Assembly (NCBI GenBank): GCA_965228435.1
Contig: OZ245818.1
Coordinates: 7,688,001-7,752,000 of the forward strand
Length of the DNA: 64,000 nucleotides
Source of the DNA: Hoeflea_A sp965228435
Lineage (GTDB): Bacteria; Pseudomonadota; Alphaproteobacteria; Rhizobiales; Rhizobiaceae
Reading direction: 5' to 3'
Below the pieces are notes generated by a model. That model searched no databases, had not been told where the DNA came from, and saw only the letters and a list, made by a program, of their open reading frames with translations. The position numbers and the translations under genes are program-made. Positions within the stretch are counted from its first letter, which is position 1. Each line of letters opens with the position of its first letter. Of this stretch, positions 1 through 9,024 are shown piece by piece.

Positions 1-1565
1 ACTCGTCAACATCGATTTCTGCCGGCCTTGGCATGGCCGTCGCAAGCGACCTGACCGACACCCCGCGCAATGTCATCGCCGTCATCGGTGACGGTGCGAT
101 GTCGGCCGGCATGGCCTATGAAGCGCTGAACAATGCCGGCGCGCTCGATGCGCGGCTGATCGTCATCCTCAATGACAATGACATGTCCATCGCTCCACCA
201 ACCGGTGCAATGAGTGCCTATCTTGCACGTCTTGCCTCGGGCAGGACCTACATGGGGATGCGCGAATTCGGCAAGAAGCTGACCGCCTATCTCGGCAAGA
301 CGGTGGACCGTGCGATCACCCGCGCCGTCGAGCATGCCCGAGGCTATGTGACAGGCGGAACGCTGTTCGAAGAGCTCGGTTTCTACCATATCGGTCCGAT
401 CGACGGTCACAGTTTCGATCATCTGCTGCCGGTGCTGCGCAACGTTCGTGACAATGCCCGCGGCCCGGTTCTGATCCACGTCGTCACGCAGAAGGGCAAA
501 GGCTACGGCCCGGCAGAGGAAGCTGCCGACAAGTACCACGGCGTTTCGAAGTTCGATGTGATCACTGGCACCCAGTCCAAGGCGACGCCCAACGCTCCGA
601 GCTATACAAAGGTCTTTGCCCAGTCGCTGACAGAAGAGGCGCGACACGACGAGAAGGTTGTCGCGGTAACCGCCGCCATGCCCTCCGGTACCGGCCTCGA
701 TTTGTTCAATGAGGCTTTCCCGGAGCGCTGCTTCGATGTCGGTATCGCCGAACAGCACGCCGTGACCTTCGCGGCCGGCATGGCATCCGAAGGGCTGAAG
801 CCGTTCGCGGCCATCTACTCCACTTTCCTGCAGCGCGCCTATGACCAGGTTGTGCACGACGTCGCCATACAGGGCCTGCCGGTGCGCTTTCCAATCGATC
901 GCGCCGGCTTTGTCGGTGCAGACGGTCCCACCCATGCCGGATCATTCGACATCACCTACCTGGCGACCCTGCCCGGCTTCGTGGTGATGGCGGCTGCCGA
1001 TGAGGCCGAGCTCAAACACATGGTTCGGACCGCCGCGGCCTACGATGAAGGCCCGATCTCATTTCGCTACCCGCGTGGCGAAGGCGTCGGCGTCGAAATG
1101 CCGGAACGCGGTTCGATTATCGAGATCGGCAAGGGCCGCATCGTAAAAGAAGGCAGCAAGGTTGCCCTGCTGTCGTTCGGGACACGTCTGGCCGATTGTG
1201 TTCTGGCCGCGGAAGACCTTGATGCCGCCGGTCTGTCGACTACCGTCGCGGATGCCCGCTTCGCCAAACCGTTGGACACTGACCTGATCAAGCAGCTCGC
1301 GCGCAATCACGAAGTGCTCCTGACGGTCGAAGAAGGCGCGGTCGGCGGCTTCGGGTCGCACGTGATGCAGTTCCTGGCGCATCAGGGATTGTTGGAAAAC
1401 GGCTTGAAGTTTCGGCCGCTTGTTATGCCCGACATCTTCATGGATCAGGCCAAGCCGGAAGCGATGTACATGCACGCCCAGCTTGACCGCAAAGGCATCG
1501 TGGATTCCGTGTTTGCAGCATTGGGCACGACCAACACGCTTTCCGAATCGCAGACGCAGGCCTGA
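1..1565 (+). CDS. dxs: 1-deoxy-D-xylulose-5-phosphate synthase, 5'-truncated by window edge
   Basis: Catalyses the thiamine-diphosphate-dependent condensation of pyruvate and glyceraldehyde 3-phosphate, the first step of the MEP isoprenoid pathway. The frame is open from base 3 (SSTSISAGLGMA), so the first in-window ATG at 33 is internal; about 520 of the usual 630-645 residues are present. Visible are the TPP/Mg-binding stretch GDGAMSAGM with NDNDMSI, the transketolase pyrimidine-domain motif GIAEQHAVTFAAGMA, the DRAGFVGADGPTH loop, and the C-terminal transketolase domain. tlyA and an RNA methyltransferase follow on the same strand, a common rhizobial order. It acts upstream of ispE (24938) and the polyprenyl synthase (21014) in this window. 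Confidence 0.97.
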   Translation, partial: SSTSISAGLGMAVASDLTDTPRNVIAVIGDGAMSAGMAYEALNNAGALDARLIVILNDNDMSIAPPTGAMSAYLARLASGRTYMGMREFGKKLTAYLGKTVDRAITRAVEHARGYVTGGTLFEELGFYHIGPIDGHSFDHLLPVLRNVRDNARGPVLIHVVTQKGKGYGPAEEAADKYHGVSKFDVITGTQSKATPNAPSYTKVFAQSLTEEARHDEKVVAVTAAMPSGTGLDLFNEAFPERCFDVGIAEQHAVTFAAGMASEGLKPFAAIYSTFLQRAYDQVVHDVAIQGLPVRFPIDRAGFVGADGPTHAGSFDITYLATLPGFVVMAAADEAELKHMVRTAAAYDEGPISFRYPRGEGVGVEMPERGSIIEIGKGRIVKEGSKVALLSFGTRLADCVLAAEDLDAAGLSTTVADARFAKPLDTDLIKQLARNHEVLLTVEEGAVGGFGSHVMQFLAHQGLLENGLKFRPLVMPDIFMDQAKPEAMYMHAQLDRKGIVDSVFAALGTTNTLSESQTQA

Positions 1566-1628
1566 ATTCCCGGCACCGCCGGTCAAAGTGCCACTTGCCT
1601 CAGAAGGTGCGAGCGGTCATGACAGGTC

Positions 1629-2393
1629 ATGATCGCAAAGGAATCCAAATCGTCCGCTCGTGAGCGCCTCGATCAGTTGCTGACCGCCGGCTATGGCTTC
1701 GAAAGCCGTGCTCGCGCACGCGACGCGATCTTGCGCGGTGGCATCACGGTCAACGGCTCCGTCGTTACCAAGCCTGGTGCCCGGTTTGCGCGTGATGATG
1801 CGATCGAGATCAATGACGCGGCGCACGGTTACGTTTCGCGGGCTGCACTCAAGCTGATCGCCGGTCTTGACGCATTCGGCTTTGATCCCGGCGGGCGGCA
1901 GGCCCTTGATATCGGTGCATCCACCGGCGGTTTCACCCAGGTGCTGCTGGAACGCGGGGCGACCCAAGTGACAGCTCTGGATGTGGGACATGGCCAACTG
2001 CATCACTCGCTGGCCGACGACCCGCGGGTCGACAATCTGGAGGGCATCAACGCGCGCAGCCTCGAACCGGCCATCATTGCTGATCGCAGCATAACCGCGC
2101 TGGTCAGTGACGTGAGCTTCATTTCCTTGAAGCTCGCATTGCCTCCGGCGCTGGGCGTGGCCGCAAGCGGCTGTTTTTGCGTTCTGCTCGTCAAACCGCA
2201 ATTCGAAGCCGGCCGCGATGCCATTGGCAAGGGCGGTATCGTGCGCGATCCGGCACTCGGCCAGGCCATTGCCGATGACATGGTCCGTTGGCTGGATGCT
2301 CAGCCTGACTGGCGAAGCATCGGCATTTGCCCCTCGCCCATCGAAGGCGGCGATGGCAATCGGGAATATCTGTTGGGCGGTGTGAAGGCATGA
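1629..2393 (+). CDS. tlyA: TlyA-family rRNA (cytidine-2'-O)-methyltransferase
   Basis: 254 residues, the normal TlyA length. The N-terminal S4 RNA-binding domain (about residues 8-65, with RLDQLL and ARDAILRGGITVNG) is followed by an FtsJ/RrmJ-type Rossmann methylase with the SAM-binding motif DIGASTGGFTQVLL (about 94-107) and the LVSDVSFISL and VKPQFEAG motifs. Known TlyA enzymes methylate 16S C1409 and/or 23S C1920; whether both are targets here cannot be read from sequence. The start at 1629 is the first ATG in frame; a nearby ATG at 1619 is out of frame. The stop overlaps the next start as ATGA, implying translational coupling. Confidence 0.93.
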   Translation: MIAKESKSSARERLDQLLTAGYGFESRARARDAILRGGITVNGSVVTKPGARFARDDAIEINDAAHGYVSRAALKLIAGLDAFGFDPGGRQALDIGASTGGFTQVLLERGATQVTALDVGHGQLHHSLADDPRVDNLEGINARSLEPAIIADRSITALVSDVSFISLKLALPPALGVAASGCFCVLLVKPQFEAGRDAIGKGGIVRDPALGQAIADDMVRWLDAQPDWRSIGICPSPIEGGDGNREYLLGGVKA

Positions 2394-3628
2394 GCATGCA
2401 GCAAGTGACCATAGACCGCCTCGGCGCCCAGGGAGACGGTGTCGGTTCGATCGACGGAGAGCCGGTCTACGTGCCGTTTTCGCTTCCCGGGGAAACCGTG
2501 TCGATCGAGCGAAACGGCAAAAAGGGTCGACTTATTTCAGTCGAACAACCTGCTGCTGAGCGCATCACGCCGGGCTGCCCGCACTTTGGTCCGCAGGGAC
2601 AATCCTGTGGTGGTTGCTCCGTTCAACACCTGGAACCATCAGCCTATGAGGCCTGGAAGCGCCGTCTCGTCACGGATGCGCTGGCCTCTCGCGGCCTTGA
2701 CGCAGACGTCGATGAGTTGGTTCGCTGTCAGGCAGGAAGCCGACGCCGTGCCGTTTTCACGGTGCGGAAAACACAAGAGGGCGTGCTCTTCGGTTTCAAC
2801 CGCGCAGCTAGCAACACCATTATTGACGTGCAAAAGTGCCCCGTCCTCACCCCTGGCATCGAAGCGAAGCTGCCTGATCTCAGGGCGATCGCATCCGTGC
2901 TCGCAACAGGCACAAAGCCGTTTCGCCTGAACGTGCTGGAAACCCTGGCCGGTCTGGACATCGCGGCGGAACAGGTGCGGCTATCCAACAAACAGCGACG
3001 CACGGCGATCGACAAAGCCTTGCAGCTGAACCTCGCCCGCCTCGCTATCGACGACGAAATCCTCATCGAGCCGCGCAAACCGACGCTCGATTTCTCGGGC
3101 GTTCCGGTCTTGCCGCCGCCGGGAACTTTCGTCCAGGCAAGCCAGGATGCACAAGAGACTATGACGGAATTGGCGGCACGCCATCTGGCCGGCTTCAAAA
3201 AATGCGCGGACCTGTTTTCAGGATGCGGCGCATTTGCCTTGCGCCTCGCCCCGCATATGGCAGTTCACGCCGTCGAAAGCGACGCCGCATCACTTGCCGC
3301 GCTCGACGCCGCGGCACGACACAAATCGGGTCTGAAGCCGGTGTCGATCGAGCGGCGCGATCTGTTCCGAAGTCCCCTCCAGGTGTTTGATCTGAAGACC
3401 TATGGCGGCGTGGTGTTCGACCCACCACGTGCTGGCGCTGAAGCGCAGTCGCATGCGTTGGCGCAGTCGAAGGTGGAACGGATCGTCGCCGTCTCCTGCA
3501 ACCCGATTACGTTGGCGCGCGACCTGCGCATACTGGTCGACGGTGGTTTTCGCCTTGTCGGCGTCACGCCCATCGATCAGTTCCTGTGGTCAGGCCATGT
3601 GGAGGCCGTCGCGCTTCTGGAACGGTAG
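2390..3628 (+). CDS. Class I SAM-dependent RNA methyltransferase, RlmD/RumA (TrmA) family
   Basis: 412 residues. An N-terminal TRAM domain (about 1-55) precedes a cysteine cluster C63, C73, C76 plus a later CPVL cysteine, matching the [4Fe-4S] ligands of RumA/RlmD. The C-terminal methylase has the FSGCGAFAL SAM loop, the FDPPRAG motif, and SCNP with the catalytic nucleophile cysteine. The family makes 5-methyluridine in 23S rRNA (U1939 in E. coli), but the position is not certain here. The ATG at 2390 overlaps the tlyA stop (ATGA), which favours it over the open frame reaching back to 2327; an in-frame ATG at 2396 is a second possibility. Confidence 0.9.
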   Translation: MSMQQVTIDRLGAQGDGVGSIDGEPVYVPFSLPGETVSIERNGKKGRLISVEQPAAERITPGCPHFGPQGQSCGGCSVQHLEPSAYEAWKRRLVTDALASRGLDADVDELVRCQAGSRRRAVFTVRKTQEGVLFGFNRAASNTIIDVQKCPVLTPGIEAKLPDLRAIASVLATGTKPFRLNVLETLAGLDIAAEQVRLSNKQRRTAIDKALQLNLARLAIDDEILIEPRKPTLDFSGVPVLPPPGTFVQASQDAQETMTELAARHLAGFKKCADLFSGCGAFALRLAPHMAVHAVESDAASLAALDAAARHKSGLKPVSIERRDLFRSPLQVFDLKTYGGVVFDPPRAGAEAQSHALAQSKVERIVAVSCNPITLARDLRILVDGGFRLVGVTPIDQFLWSGHVEAVALLER

Positions 3629-3631
3629 ACG

Positions 3632-4405
3632 CTACTTCTTGCGTGCCAGAAACGCCTCGAACGCGGCACGCGCTTCCGGGGAGGAAAGGCGTTCACCGAA
3701 CAGGGCCGATTCCTCTTCGATGCGGGCCGTGACAGCGTCCCGCTGGCCCCTGCGCAGCAAATCCCGAGCAATCTGCATGGCCTGTGGCGGTTTGGACGCG
3801 ATGTCGGCCGCAGCCGCCAGGGTTGCGCTCTCGATGGCTTCGACGGCGACGACCTTGTAGATCAGCCCTGCATCGAGAGCCTCCTCGGCCGAGAAGCCCA
3901 CTCCTGAGGCAAGCAGCGCAAAGGCCCGCTGATGCCCCATCGTCATCGGACCAAGCAGGCTCGAGCCCGCTTCCGGCAGAAGGCCAAGGTCGACGAAGGG
4001 CGTGCGGAACAGGGAGCGCGGCGTGGCGAAGGTCAGGTCGCAGTGGAAATGCATCGTCGTGCCGATGCCGATCGCCAGGCCGTCGACACCGGCGAGCATT
4101 GGCTTCTTGACCAGCGCCATCCGCTTGAGGAAATGGTTGACATGGCCATCCCCCATGCGACCGTGGATGGCGTAACTCAGGAAATCCTGCATGTCGTTGC
4201 CGGCGGTGAAGCATTCCGGCGTTCCAAGAAACACATGGGCCCTGACGGCACCATCGGCGTCACCTGTATCCAGCGCCTCAACCATTGTGGCGTACATTGC
4301 CTGGGTGAAGGCATTCTTCTTTTCCGGTCGGTTGAACCGGATCACCTGAACCGCACCCTCATACTCGGCAGGGCGTTCGACAAGAATATGGTCGCTCACC
4401 GACAT
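3632..4405 (-). CDS. Crotonase-family protein, enoyl-CoA isomerase-like
   Basis: About 257 residues with the crotonase fold (GLAIGIGTTMHFHCD oxyanion region). Both glutamates used by classical enoyl-CoA hydratases are absent: the position after GGG is Thr, and the QPE position reads TPF. It has PEAGSS instead, resembling the Glu-containing motif of delta3,delta2-enoyl-CoA isomerases such as ECI2. An isomerase or other crotonase reaction is therefore likelier than hydration. The start is uncertain: ATG 4405 has GAGGAG directly abutting it, GTG 4399 has that Shine-Dalgarno sequence at better spacing, and a TTG lies at 4423. It follows the acyl-CoA dehydrogenase by a few bases and is probably co-transcribed for fatty-acid or related acyl-CoA breakdown. 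Confidence 0.85.
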   Translation of the reverse strand: MSVSDHILVERPAEYEGAVQVIRFNRPEKKNAFTQAMYATMVEALDTGDADGAVRAHVFLGTPECFTAGNDMQDFLSYAIHGRMGDGHVNHFLKRMALVKKPMLAGVDGLAIGIGTTMHFHCDLTFATPRSLFRTPFVDLGLLPEAGSSLLGPMTMGHQRAFALLASGVGFSAEEALDAGLIYKVVAVEAIESATLAAAADIASKPPQAMQIARDLLRRGQRDAVTARIEEESALFGERLSSPEARAAFEAFLARKK

Positions 4406-4428
4406 CTCCTCGGTATTCTGCAATTGGA

Positions 4429-6222
4429 TCAGCCGGCAAGCGCCGCGCGGGCGCTCAGCAGGCTCTCGGAACCGTTGACGACGGCCTCGCGCAGCGAGGA
4501 TGTCTCGCCGATCAGGTTCTCGGCACAGAAACGGCAGAGCGCGACCCGCCCTTCATCCCCGCCGTCGCCTGTTTCAACAAGCGCACCCTTGGCGAGATAA
4601 ACGGCACCGGCCGTCAGGCCGAACAGTCGCTGATAGGGTGTTGCCCCGGCCAGCGCTTCGCTGATCTTGCCCGCCTGCAGGGCCTGAAGTTGCCATTCGG
4701 TCGCAGTTTCGAGGTCGGCCAGCGCCGCATCGAGGCAGGCCGCTGTTGTGCCGAAGGCCGGATTGTTGCGTCGCGCGACCTCGGCCGCGATTTCCTTCAA
4801 TTCGGCGATGTAGCCGGCAACGTGTTCGCCACCCGATTGCGGCAATTTGCGCGTGACCAGGTCGATCGCCTGAATGCCGTTGGTGCCTTCGTAGATCGGC
4901 GCGATGCGCGCGTCGCGCAACAGGCTCGCAGCGCCAGTCTCCTCGACGAAGCCCATGCCACCGTGCACCTGCACCCCGATCGACGCCATGTCGACACCGA
5001 TATCGGTCGAAAACGCCTTGGCGATCGGTGTCAGCAGATTGGCGCGTTCGCGCCAGTGCTGGCTGGCGGCCTCGTCGCCGCGCGCCTCCGCATTGTGGGC
5101 CATGTCAAGCGCATGGGCACAGCAATAGGCAATTGACCGCGATGCCTGGGCCATGGCCTTCATGGTCAGCAGGTTTCGCTGGATATCGGGATGCTCGATG
5201 ATCGGACTCATGCCTTGACCGGTCCAGCCGGGCGCCCTGCCCTGCGTGCGCTCGTTGGCGTAAGCAAGTGCTTTCTGATAGGCCGCGTCGGCAATTGCCA
5301 CGCCCTGAATACCAACCACCAGGCGGGCATTGTTCATCATCGTGAACATGCAGGCCAGGCCGCGGTTTTCCTCGCCGATCAGCCAACCGACGGCACCCGG
5401 ACCTTCACCGAACTTGCCGTCGCCATAGATCATGGTGCAGGTGGGCGAGCCGTGGATGCCGAGCTTGTGTTCAACGCTGTGGCAGAACACATCATTGCGT
5501 TCACCAAGGCTGCCGTCGTCGTTGACCAGGAATTTCGGCACCAGGAAAAGCGATATGCCTCTCGTTCCGGCAGGCGCGTCAGGGAGCCGCGCGAGCACGA
5601 GATGGATGATGTTGTCGGCAAAATCGTGCTCACCATAGGTAATGAAGATCTTCTGGCCGAAGATGCGATAGGTACCGTCGCCCAAAGGCTCCGCGCGAGT
5701 CTTCAGTGCGTTGAGGTCGGAACCGGCCTGCGGCTCCGTCAGGTTCATCGTGCCGGTCCACTCGCCGGAGATCAATTTCGCCAGGTAGCGCTCCTTGAGC
5801 GCATCGGATGCGTGCTTCTCGACCGCTTCGACCGCCCCCATGGTCAGCAACGAGCACAGGCTGAAGGCCATCGAACTGGCGTTCCACATCTCGTTGGCAG
5901 CGACCGAGAGCATGATCGGCAGACCTTGCCCGCCGTAATCCGGTGTGCCGGTGAGGCTGTTCCAACCACCTTCTGCCCAGTTCTTGTAGAGCTCGCTCCA
6001 ACCTTCCGGCGTGCTAACCACACCGTCTGCCACGGGCGTGCCGGCTTCGCCGTTGCCGCCGAGGGGGGCGATTTCCTCTGAAGCGAACCGCCCTGCTTCC
6101 GTCAGGATCGCATCGACCAGATCCTCCGAGAGGTCGCCCAGAGTGCCATCGTCAAGCGCGGCCTGCAGGCCGGCGACATGTTTGAGCGTGAAGGCGATAT
6201 CTTCGACCGGAGCCCTGTACAT
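4429..6222 (-). CDS. Acyl-CoA dehydrogenase, large DmdC/FadE-like class
   Basis: 597 residues, the long acyl-CoA dehydrogenase class with a C-terminal extension, which includes 3-methylmercaptopropionyl-CoA dehydrogenase DmdC and many long-chain enzymes. The FAD/substrate motif TEPQAGSD lies near residue 162, and the catalytic-base motif YEGTNGIQAIDL near 443-454 (E of YEG). The C-terminal acyl-CoA dehydrogenase extension runs from about 465 on. An FAD enzyme oxidising acyl-CoA to 2-enoyl-CoA is secure; the chain length, or a role in DMSP use, is not. It leads an operon with the isomerase-like crotonase, and a MerR-type palindrome lies about 90 bases upstream. Confidence 0.9.
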   Translation of the reverse strand: MYRAPVEDIAFTLKHVAGLQAALDDGTLGDLSEDLVDAILTEAGRFASEEIAPLGGNGEAGTPVADGVVSTPEGWSELYKNWAEGGWNSLTGTPDYGGQGLPIMLSVAANEMWNASSMAFSLCSLLTMGAVEAVEKHASDALKERYLAKLISGEWTGTMNLTEPQAGSDLNALKTRAEPLGDGTYRIFGQKIFITYGEHDFADNIIHLVLARLPDAPAGTRGISLFLVPKFLVNDDGSLGERNDVFCHSVEHKLGIHGSPTCTMIYGDGKFGEGPGAVGWLIGEENRGLACMFTMMNNARLVVGIQGVAIADAAYQKALAYANERTQGRAPGWTGQGMSPIIEHPDIQRNLLTMKAMAQASRSIAYCCAHALDMAHNAEARGDEAASQHWRERANLLTPIAKAFSTDIGVDMASIGVQVHGGMGFVEETGAASLLRDARIAPIYEGTNGIQAIDLVTRKLPQSGGEHVAGYIAELKEIAAEVARRNNPAFGTTAACLDAALADLETATEWQLQALQAGKISEALAGATPYQRLFGLTAGAVYLAKGALVETGDGGDEGRVALCRFCAENLIGETSSLREAVVNGSESLLSARAALAG

Positions 6223-6308
6223 GGTTCTACACTCCCCAAATTCCGCATCAAATGCTGGCTGTCGGGGCTGAAAAGAGCGCCCGATATCGGCTCAACGGCC
6301 TAAGTTAT

Positions 6309-6326
6309 TTTTACGTAAACGTCAAA
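6309..6326. promoter_or_regulatory. Imperfect palindrome, candidate MerR-type (LiuR-like) operator
   Basis: The sequence TTTTACGT-AA-ACGTCAAA has half-sites that match in 7 of 8 positions. It sits in the divergent spacer between the acyl-CoA dehydrogenase (start 6222, minus) and sua5 (start 6411, plus). ACGT-containing palindromes of this shape are known upstream of acyl-CoA and branched-chain degradation genes controlled by MerR-family LiuR-type activators. That assignment is by pattern only, since no MerR gene is in the window. Confidence 0.5.
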
Positions 6327-6410
6327 CATTATCCCACAGCGACTTCATCGCGCGCGGCGTTGAGCGGTGTGTTGAAGCCTGCTATCAGCGAAGCGCAAAC
6401 GGAAACTTTG

Positions 6411-7403
6411 ATGACTGTCCTTTCCATCGGTTCAAATGAAGATAATGCGCTCGAACAAGCGTGCGATGTGCTGACCCGAGGCGGTCTTATCGCCCTGCCG
6501 ACCGAGACGGTTTACGGACTGGCCGCCGATGCGACCAACGGTCAGGCCGTCGCGCGCATTTTCGAGGCCAAGGGACGTCCTCATTTCAACCCCTTGATCT
6601 GCCACATCAGCAGCGTTGCCATGGCCAGGCGCTATGTGCAATTCGATGACTTGGCCCTGCACCTTGCCGAGACCTTTTGGCCCGGGCCGCTGACTCTGGT
6701 GCTCCCGGCCGTCGAGAACACGGCTGTCCACGCTTTGACCCGCGCCGGCCTCGACACGCTGGCCGTGCGAATGCCAGGCGGCTTCGCCCGACGGCTGATC
6801 GAACGCTACGATCGCCCCCTCGCCGCGCCCAGCGCCAACACGTCAGGCCGCATCAGTGCAACCCGCGCCGAACACGTCGCGGCCGATCTTGGTGACCGGG
6901 TCGATCTTATCCTGGATGGCGGAGCGGCGGAAATCGGTCTTGAATCGACGATCTTGAAACCACATTCCGGGGGTATCGAGCTGCTGCGGCCAGGAGGTCT
7001 GGCGGTCGAGACGATCGAGAACGAGACGGGCTTAACAGTTGCTAGAAGGCAATCCGGCGCGGCGGCGATTGAGGCACCCGGCATGCTCCGGTCTCATTAC
7101 GCGCCACAAAAACCGCTGCGCATGGATGCTGACCGCGTCGTTGAAGGCGACGCCGTCATCACCTTTGCAGGACACAGACTGCGGGATCACCAAAAGGCCG
7201 TCGTTACACTGGATCTCAGCCCAACCGGCGACCTACGCGAGGCGGCCGCTAACCTTTTTGATCACCTGCAGCGCGTTGACGCGTCGGCTGCTACAACAAT
7301 CGCTGTGGCTTCGGTACCGAAAACCGGACTCGGTGAAGCCATCAACGACAGACTGGCCCGGGCAGCGGCGCCGGCAGAGGAACAGGAGCCACCACGACCA
7401 TGA
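6411..7403 (+). CDS. sua5: L-threonylcarbamoyladenylate synthase, Sua5 type
   Basis: Makes threonylcarbamoyl-AMP from threonine, bicarbonate and ATP for the t6A37 modification of ANN-decoding tRNAs. 330 residues, longer than TsaC (about 190) and matching the two-domain Sua5 form. The YrdC domain (about 15-200) shows LPTETVYGLAADA, KGRPHFNPL, WPGPLTLVL and PSANTSGRIS; the linker/Sua5 domain holds SHYAPQKPL. The open frame continues upstream to 6252, but ATG 6411 begins where family similarity starts and leaves the divergent promoter free. The stop overlaps the next start (ATGA at 7400). Confidence 0.92.
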   Translation: MTVLSIGSNEDNALEQACDVLTRGGLIALPTETVYGLAADATNGQAVARIFEAKGRPHFNPLICHISSVAMARRYVQFDDLALHLAETFWPGPLTLVLPAVENTAVHALTRAGLDTLAVRMPGGFARRLIERYDRPLAAPSANTSGRISATRAEHVAADLGDRVDLILDGGAAEIGLESTILKPHSGGIELLRPGGLAVETIENETGLTVARRQSGAAAIEAPGMLRSHYAPQKPLRMDADRVVEGDAVITFAGHRLRDHQKAVVTLDLSPTGDLREAAANLFDHLQRVDASAATTIAVASVPKTGLGEAINDRLARAAAPAEEQEPPRP

Positions 7404-8821
7404 CCGATTCCGCATTGCTCGACCGTTTCGCCGCCATCGTCGGTGATCAAAACGCGCTGCGTGATCCAACGGACATCGATCCGTATCTACAGGACCCCCG
7501 CGGCCTGTTCCACGGCACGGCGCCGGTGGTGCTCAGACCGGCCAACGCCGAAGAGGTCTCGCAAATTCTGGCCCTGGCGACGGAAACCGGAACGTCGATC
7601 GTGCCGCAAGCAGGCAACACCGGACACACCGGAGGCCAGGTTCCCCTGGATGGCCAAAGTCAGGTTATCGTGTCGGTGTCCCGGATCAACCGGATCAGAG
7701 ACGTCGATCTCGATGGCAACACCATGACTGTCGAGGCGGGCTGTATTCTTGCGAACGTGCAACAGGCGGCCCATGACGCAAATCGCCTGTTTCCGCTCTC
7801 GCTGGGCTCGGAAGGCAGTTGCGAAATCGGCGGCAATCTTGGCAGCAATGCCGGCGGAACGGCCGTTTTGGCCTATGGCAACATGCGTCATCTCTGCCTT
7901 GGGCTGGAAGTCGTTCTGCCGACGGGTGAAATCTGGAACGGATTGCGCAGCCTGAAAAAGGACAATACGGGCTACGATTTGCGTGACCTGTTCATCGGCG
8001 CGGAAGGAACGTTGGGCATTATAACGGCCGCGGTTCTAAAGCTTTTCCCGCGCCCCGCCGGCAAACAGGTTGCGATTGCCGGCCTGAAAGACCCGACCCG
8101 GGCTCTCACCTTGTTCGGGATGGCCGTCGATCGGTGCGGTTCTTCACTGACCGGGTTCGAGTTGATGCCTCGCATCGGCATGGAATTCACCACCGCCCAC
8201 ATACCCGGCAACCGCGAGCCATTGACCGAACCGCATCCCTGGTACGTTCTGATCGACATTTCGTCAGGCCAATCCGAAGAAGCAGCGCGCCAGTTGATGG
8301 AATCGCTGCTTGAATCCGCTTTTGAGGCCGAATTGGTCGATGACGCGGTCATCGCGCAGTCCGACAGCCAATGCGATGCGTTCTGGAAACTTCGAGAGGA
8401 AATGTCCGCGGCACAAAAGCCTGAAGGCGCCTCAATCAAACATGATGTGTCCGTGCCGGTTTCCAGCATACCCGCATTCATGACGAAAGCCGATCAAGCC
8501 GTCCTGGAAGCCATGCCGGACGCACGTATCGTCGCGTTCGGGCATATGGGCGACGGCAACATCCACTATAATATCTCCCAGCCGCTGGGCGCTTCGACCG
8601 AAGCGTTCAAAGCACGGCGCGAGGAAATCAACGCGATTGTCTATGACATCGCCCTCTCCTTCGGCGGATCCATCTCGGCCGAGCACGGGATTGGACAGCT
8701 CAAGCGCGACCTTCTGGCCGAAATCCGTCCGCCCATCGAAATCGATCTGATGCGCCGAATCAAAGGCGCCTTCGATCCGGCGCATATCATGAACCCCGGC
8801 AAGGTCGTCGGCATGAGCTGA
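7400..8821 (+). CDS. FAD-linked oxidase, D-2-hydroxyglutarate/D-lactate dehydrogenase family
   Basis: 473 residues. The N-terminal FAD-binding PCMH domain (about 35-215) carries PQAGNTGHTGGQVP and GSNAGGTAVLAYGNMRH. The C-terminal FAD-oxidase domain has FGHMGDGNIHYN, SAEHGIGQLKR and the terminal MNPGK. This arrangement is that of GlcD, D-lactate dehydrogenase and D2HGDH enzymes oxidising D-2-hydroxyacids; the substrate cannot be fixed, although the GTVAVLAYG-like block and length resemble D2HGDH. It is translationally coupled to sua5, and the unit ends at a strong intrinsic terminator (8873-8910). Confidence 0.88.
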   Translation: MTDSALLDRFAAIVGDQNALRDPTDIDPYLQDPRGLFHGTAPVVLRPANAEEVSQILALATETGTSIVPQAGNTGHTGGQVPLDGQSQVIVSVSRINRIRDVDLDGNTMTVEAGCILANVQQAAHDANRLFPLSLGSEGSCEIGGNLGSNAGGTAVLAYGNMRHLCLGLEVVLPTGEIWNGLRSLKKDNTGYDLRDLFIGAEGTLGIITAAVLKLFPRPAGKQVAIAGLKDPTRALTLFGMAVDRCGSSLTGFELMPRIGMEFTTAHIPGNREPLTEPHPWYVLIDISSGQSEEAARQLMESLLESAFEAELVDDAVIAQSDSQCDAFWKLREEMSAAQKPEGASIKHDVSVPVSSIPAFMTKADQAVLEAMPDARIVAFGHMGDGNIHYNISQPLGASTEAFKARREEINAIVYDIALSFGGSISAEHGIGQLKRDLLAEIRPPIEIDLMRRIKGAFDPAHIMNPGKVVGMS

Positions 8822-8872
8822 CGCTGAGCCGGCAAAAAGGTTGCATACACGTTAAATGCACAACGCGCTGGT

Positions 8873-8910
8873 TGCCTTTTGCTAACCATCCGAAAAGGCA
8901 GCTTTTTTTT
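8873..8910 (+). terminator. Rho-independent terminator after sua5-FAD oxidase operon
   Basis: Arms TGCCTTTT (8873-8880) and AAAAGGCA (8893-8900) form an 8-bp stem with a 12-base loop, followed by GC and a run of eight T. It lies about 50 bases after the oxidase stop. Confidence 0.85.
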
Positions 8911-9024
8911 AACCGTACATGTTAAAGCAACGCCACATCAATTGGCCTATTCTCCGGGCAGCAAGAGGACAAAAGTCCCGCTCCGAAATTGACGTTTCGG
9001 CTCTCAGGAGAGACAGAGGCACAG

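Noticed and set aside
6..935. Long open frame on the minus strand opposite dxs
   Set aside because: It overlaps the well-supported dxs reading frame, shows no family pattern and is typical of high-GC antisense openness.
4429..6222. Calling the large acyl-CoA dehydrogenase DmdC (DMSP pathway)
   Set aside because: The subfamily includes general long-chain enzymes; no DmdA, DmdB or DmdD gene is nearby to support the specific role.
8909..8925. TTAA...TTAA before the DUF6101 gene as a CtrA site
   Set aside because: Spacing is 9 bases, and the first TTAA belongs to the terminator T run.
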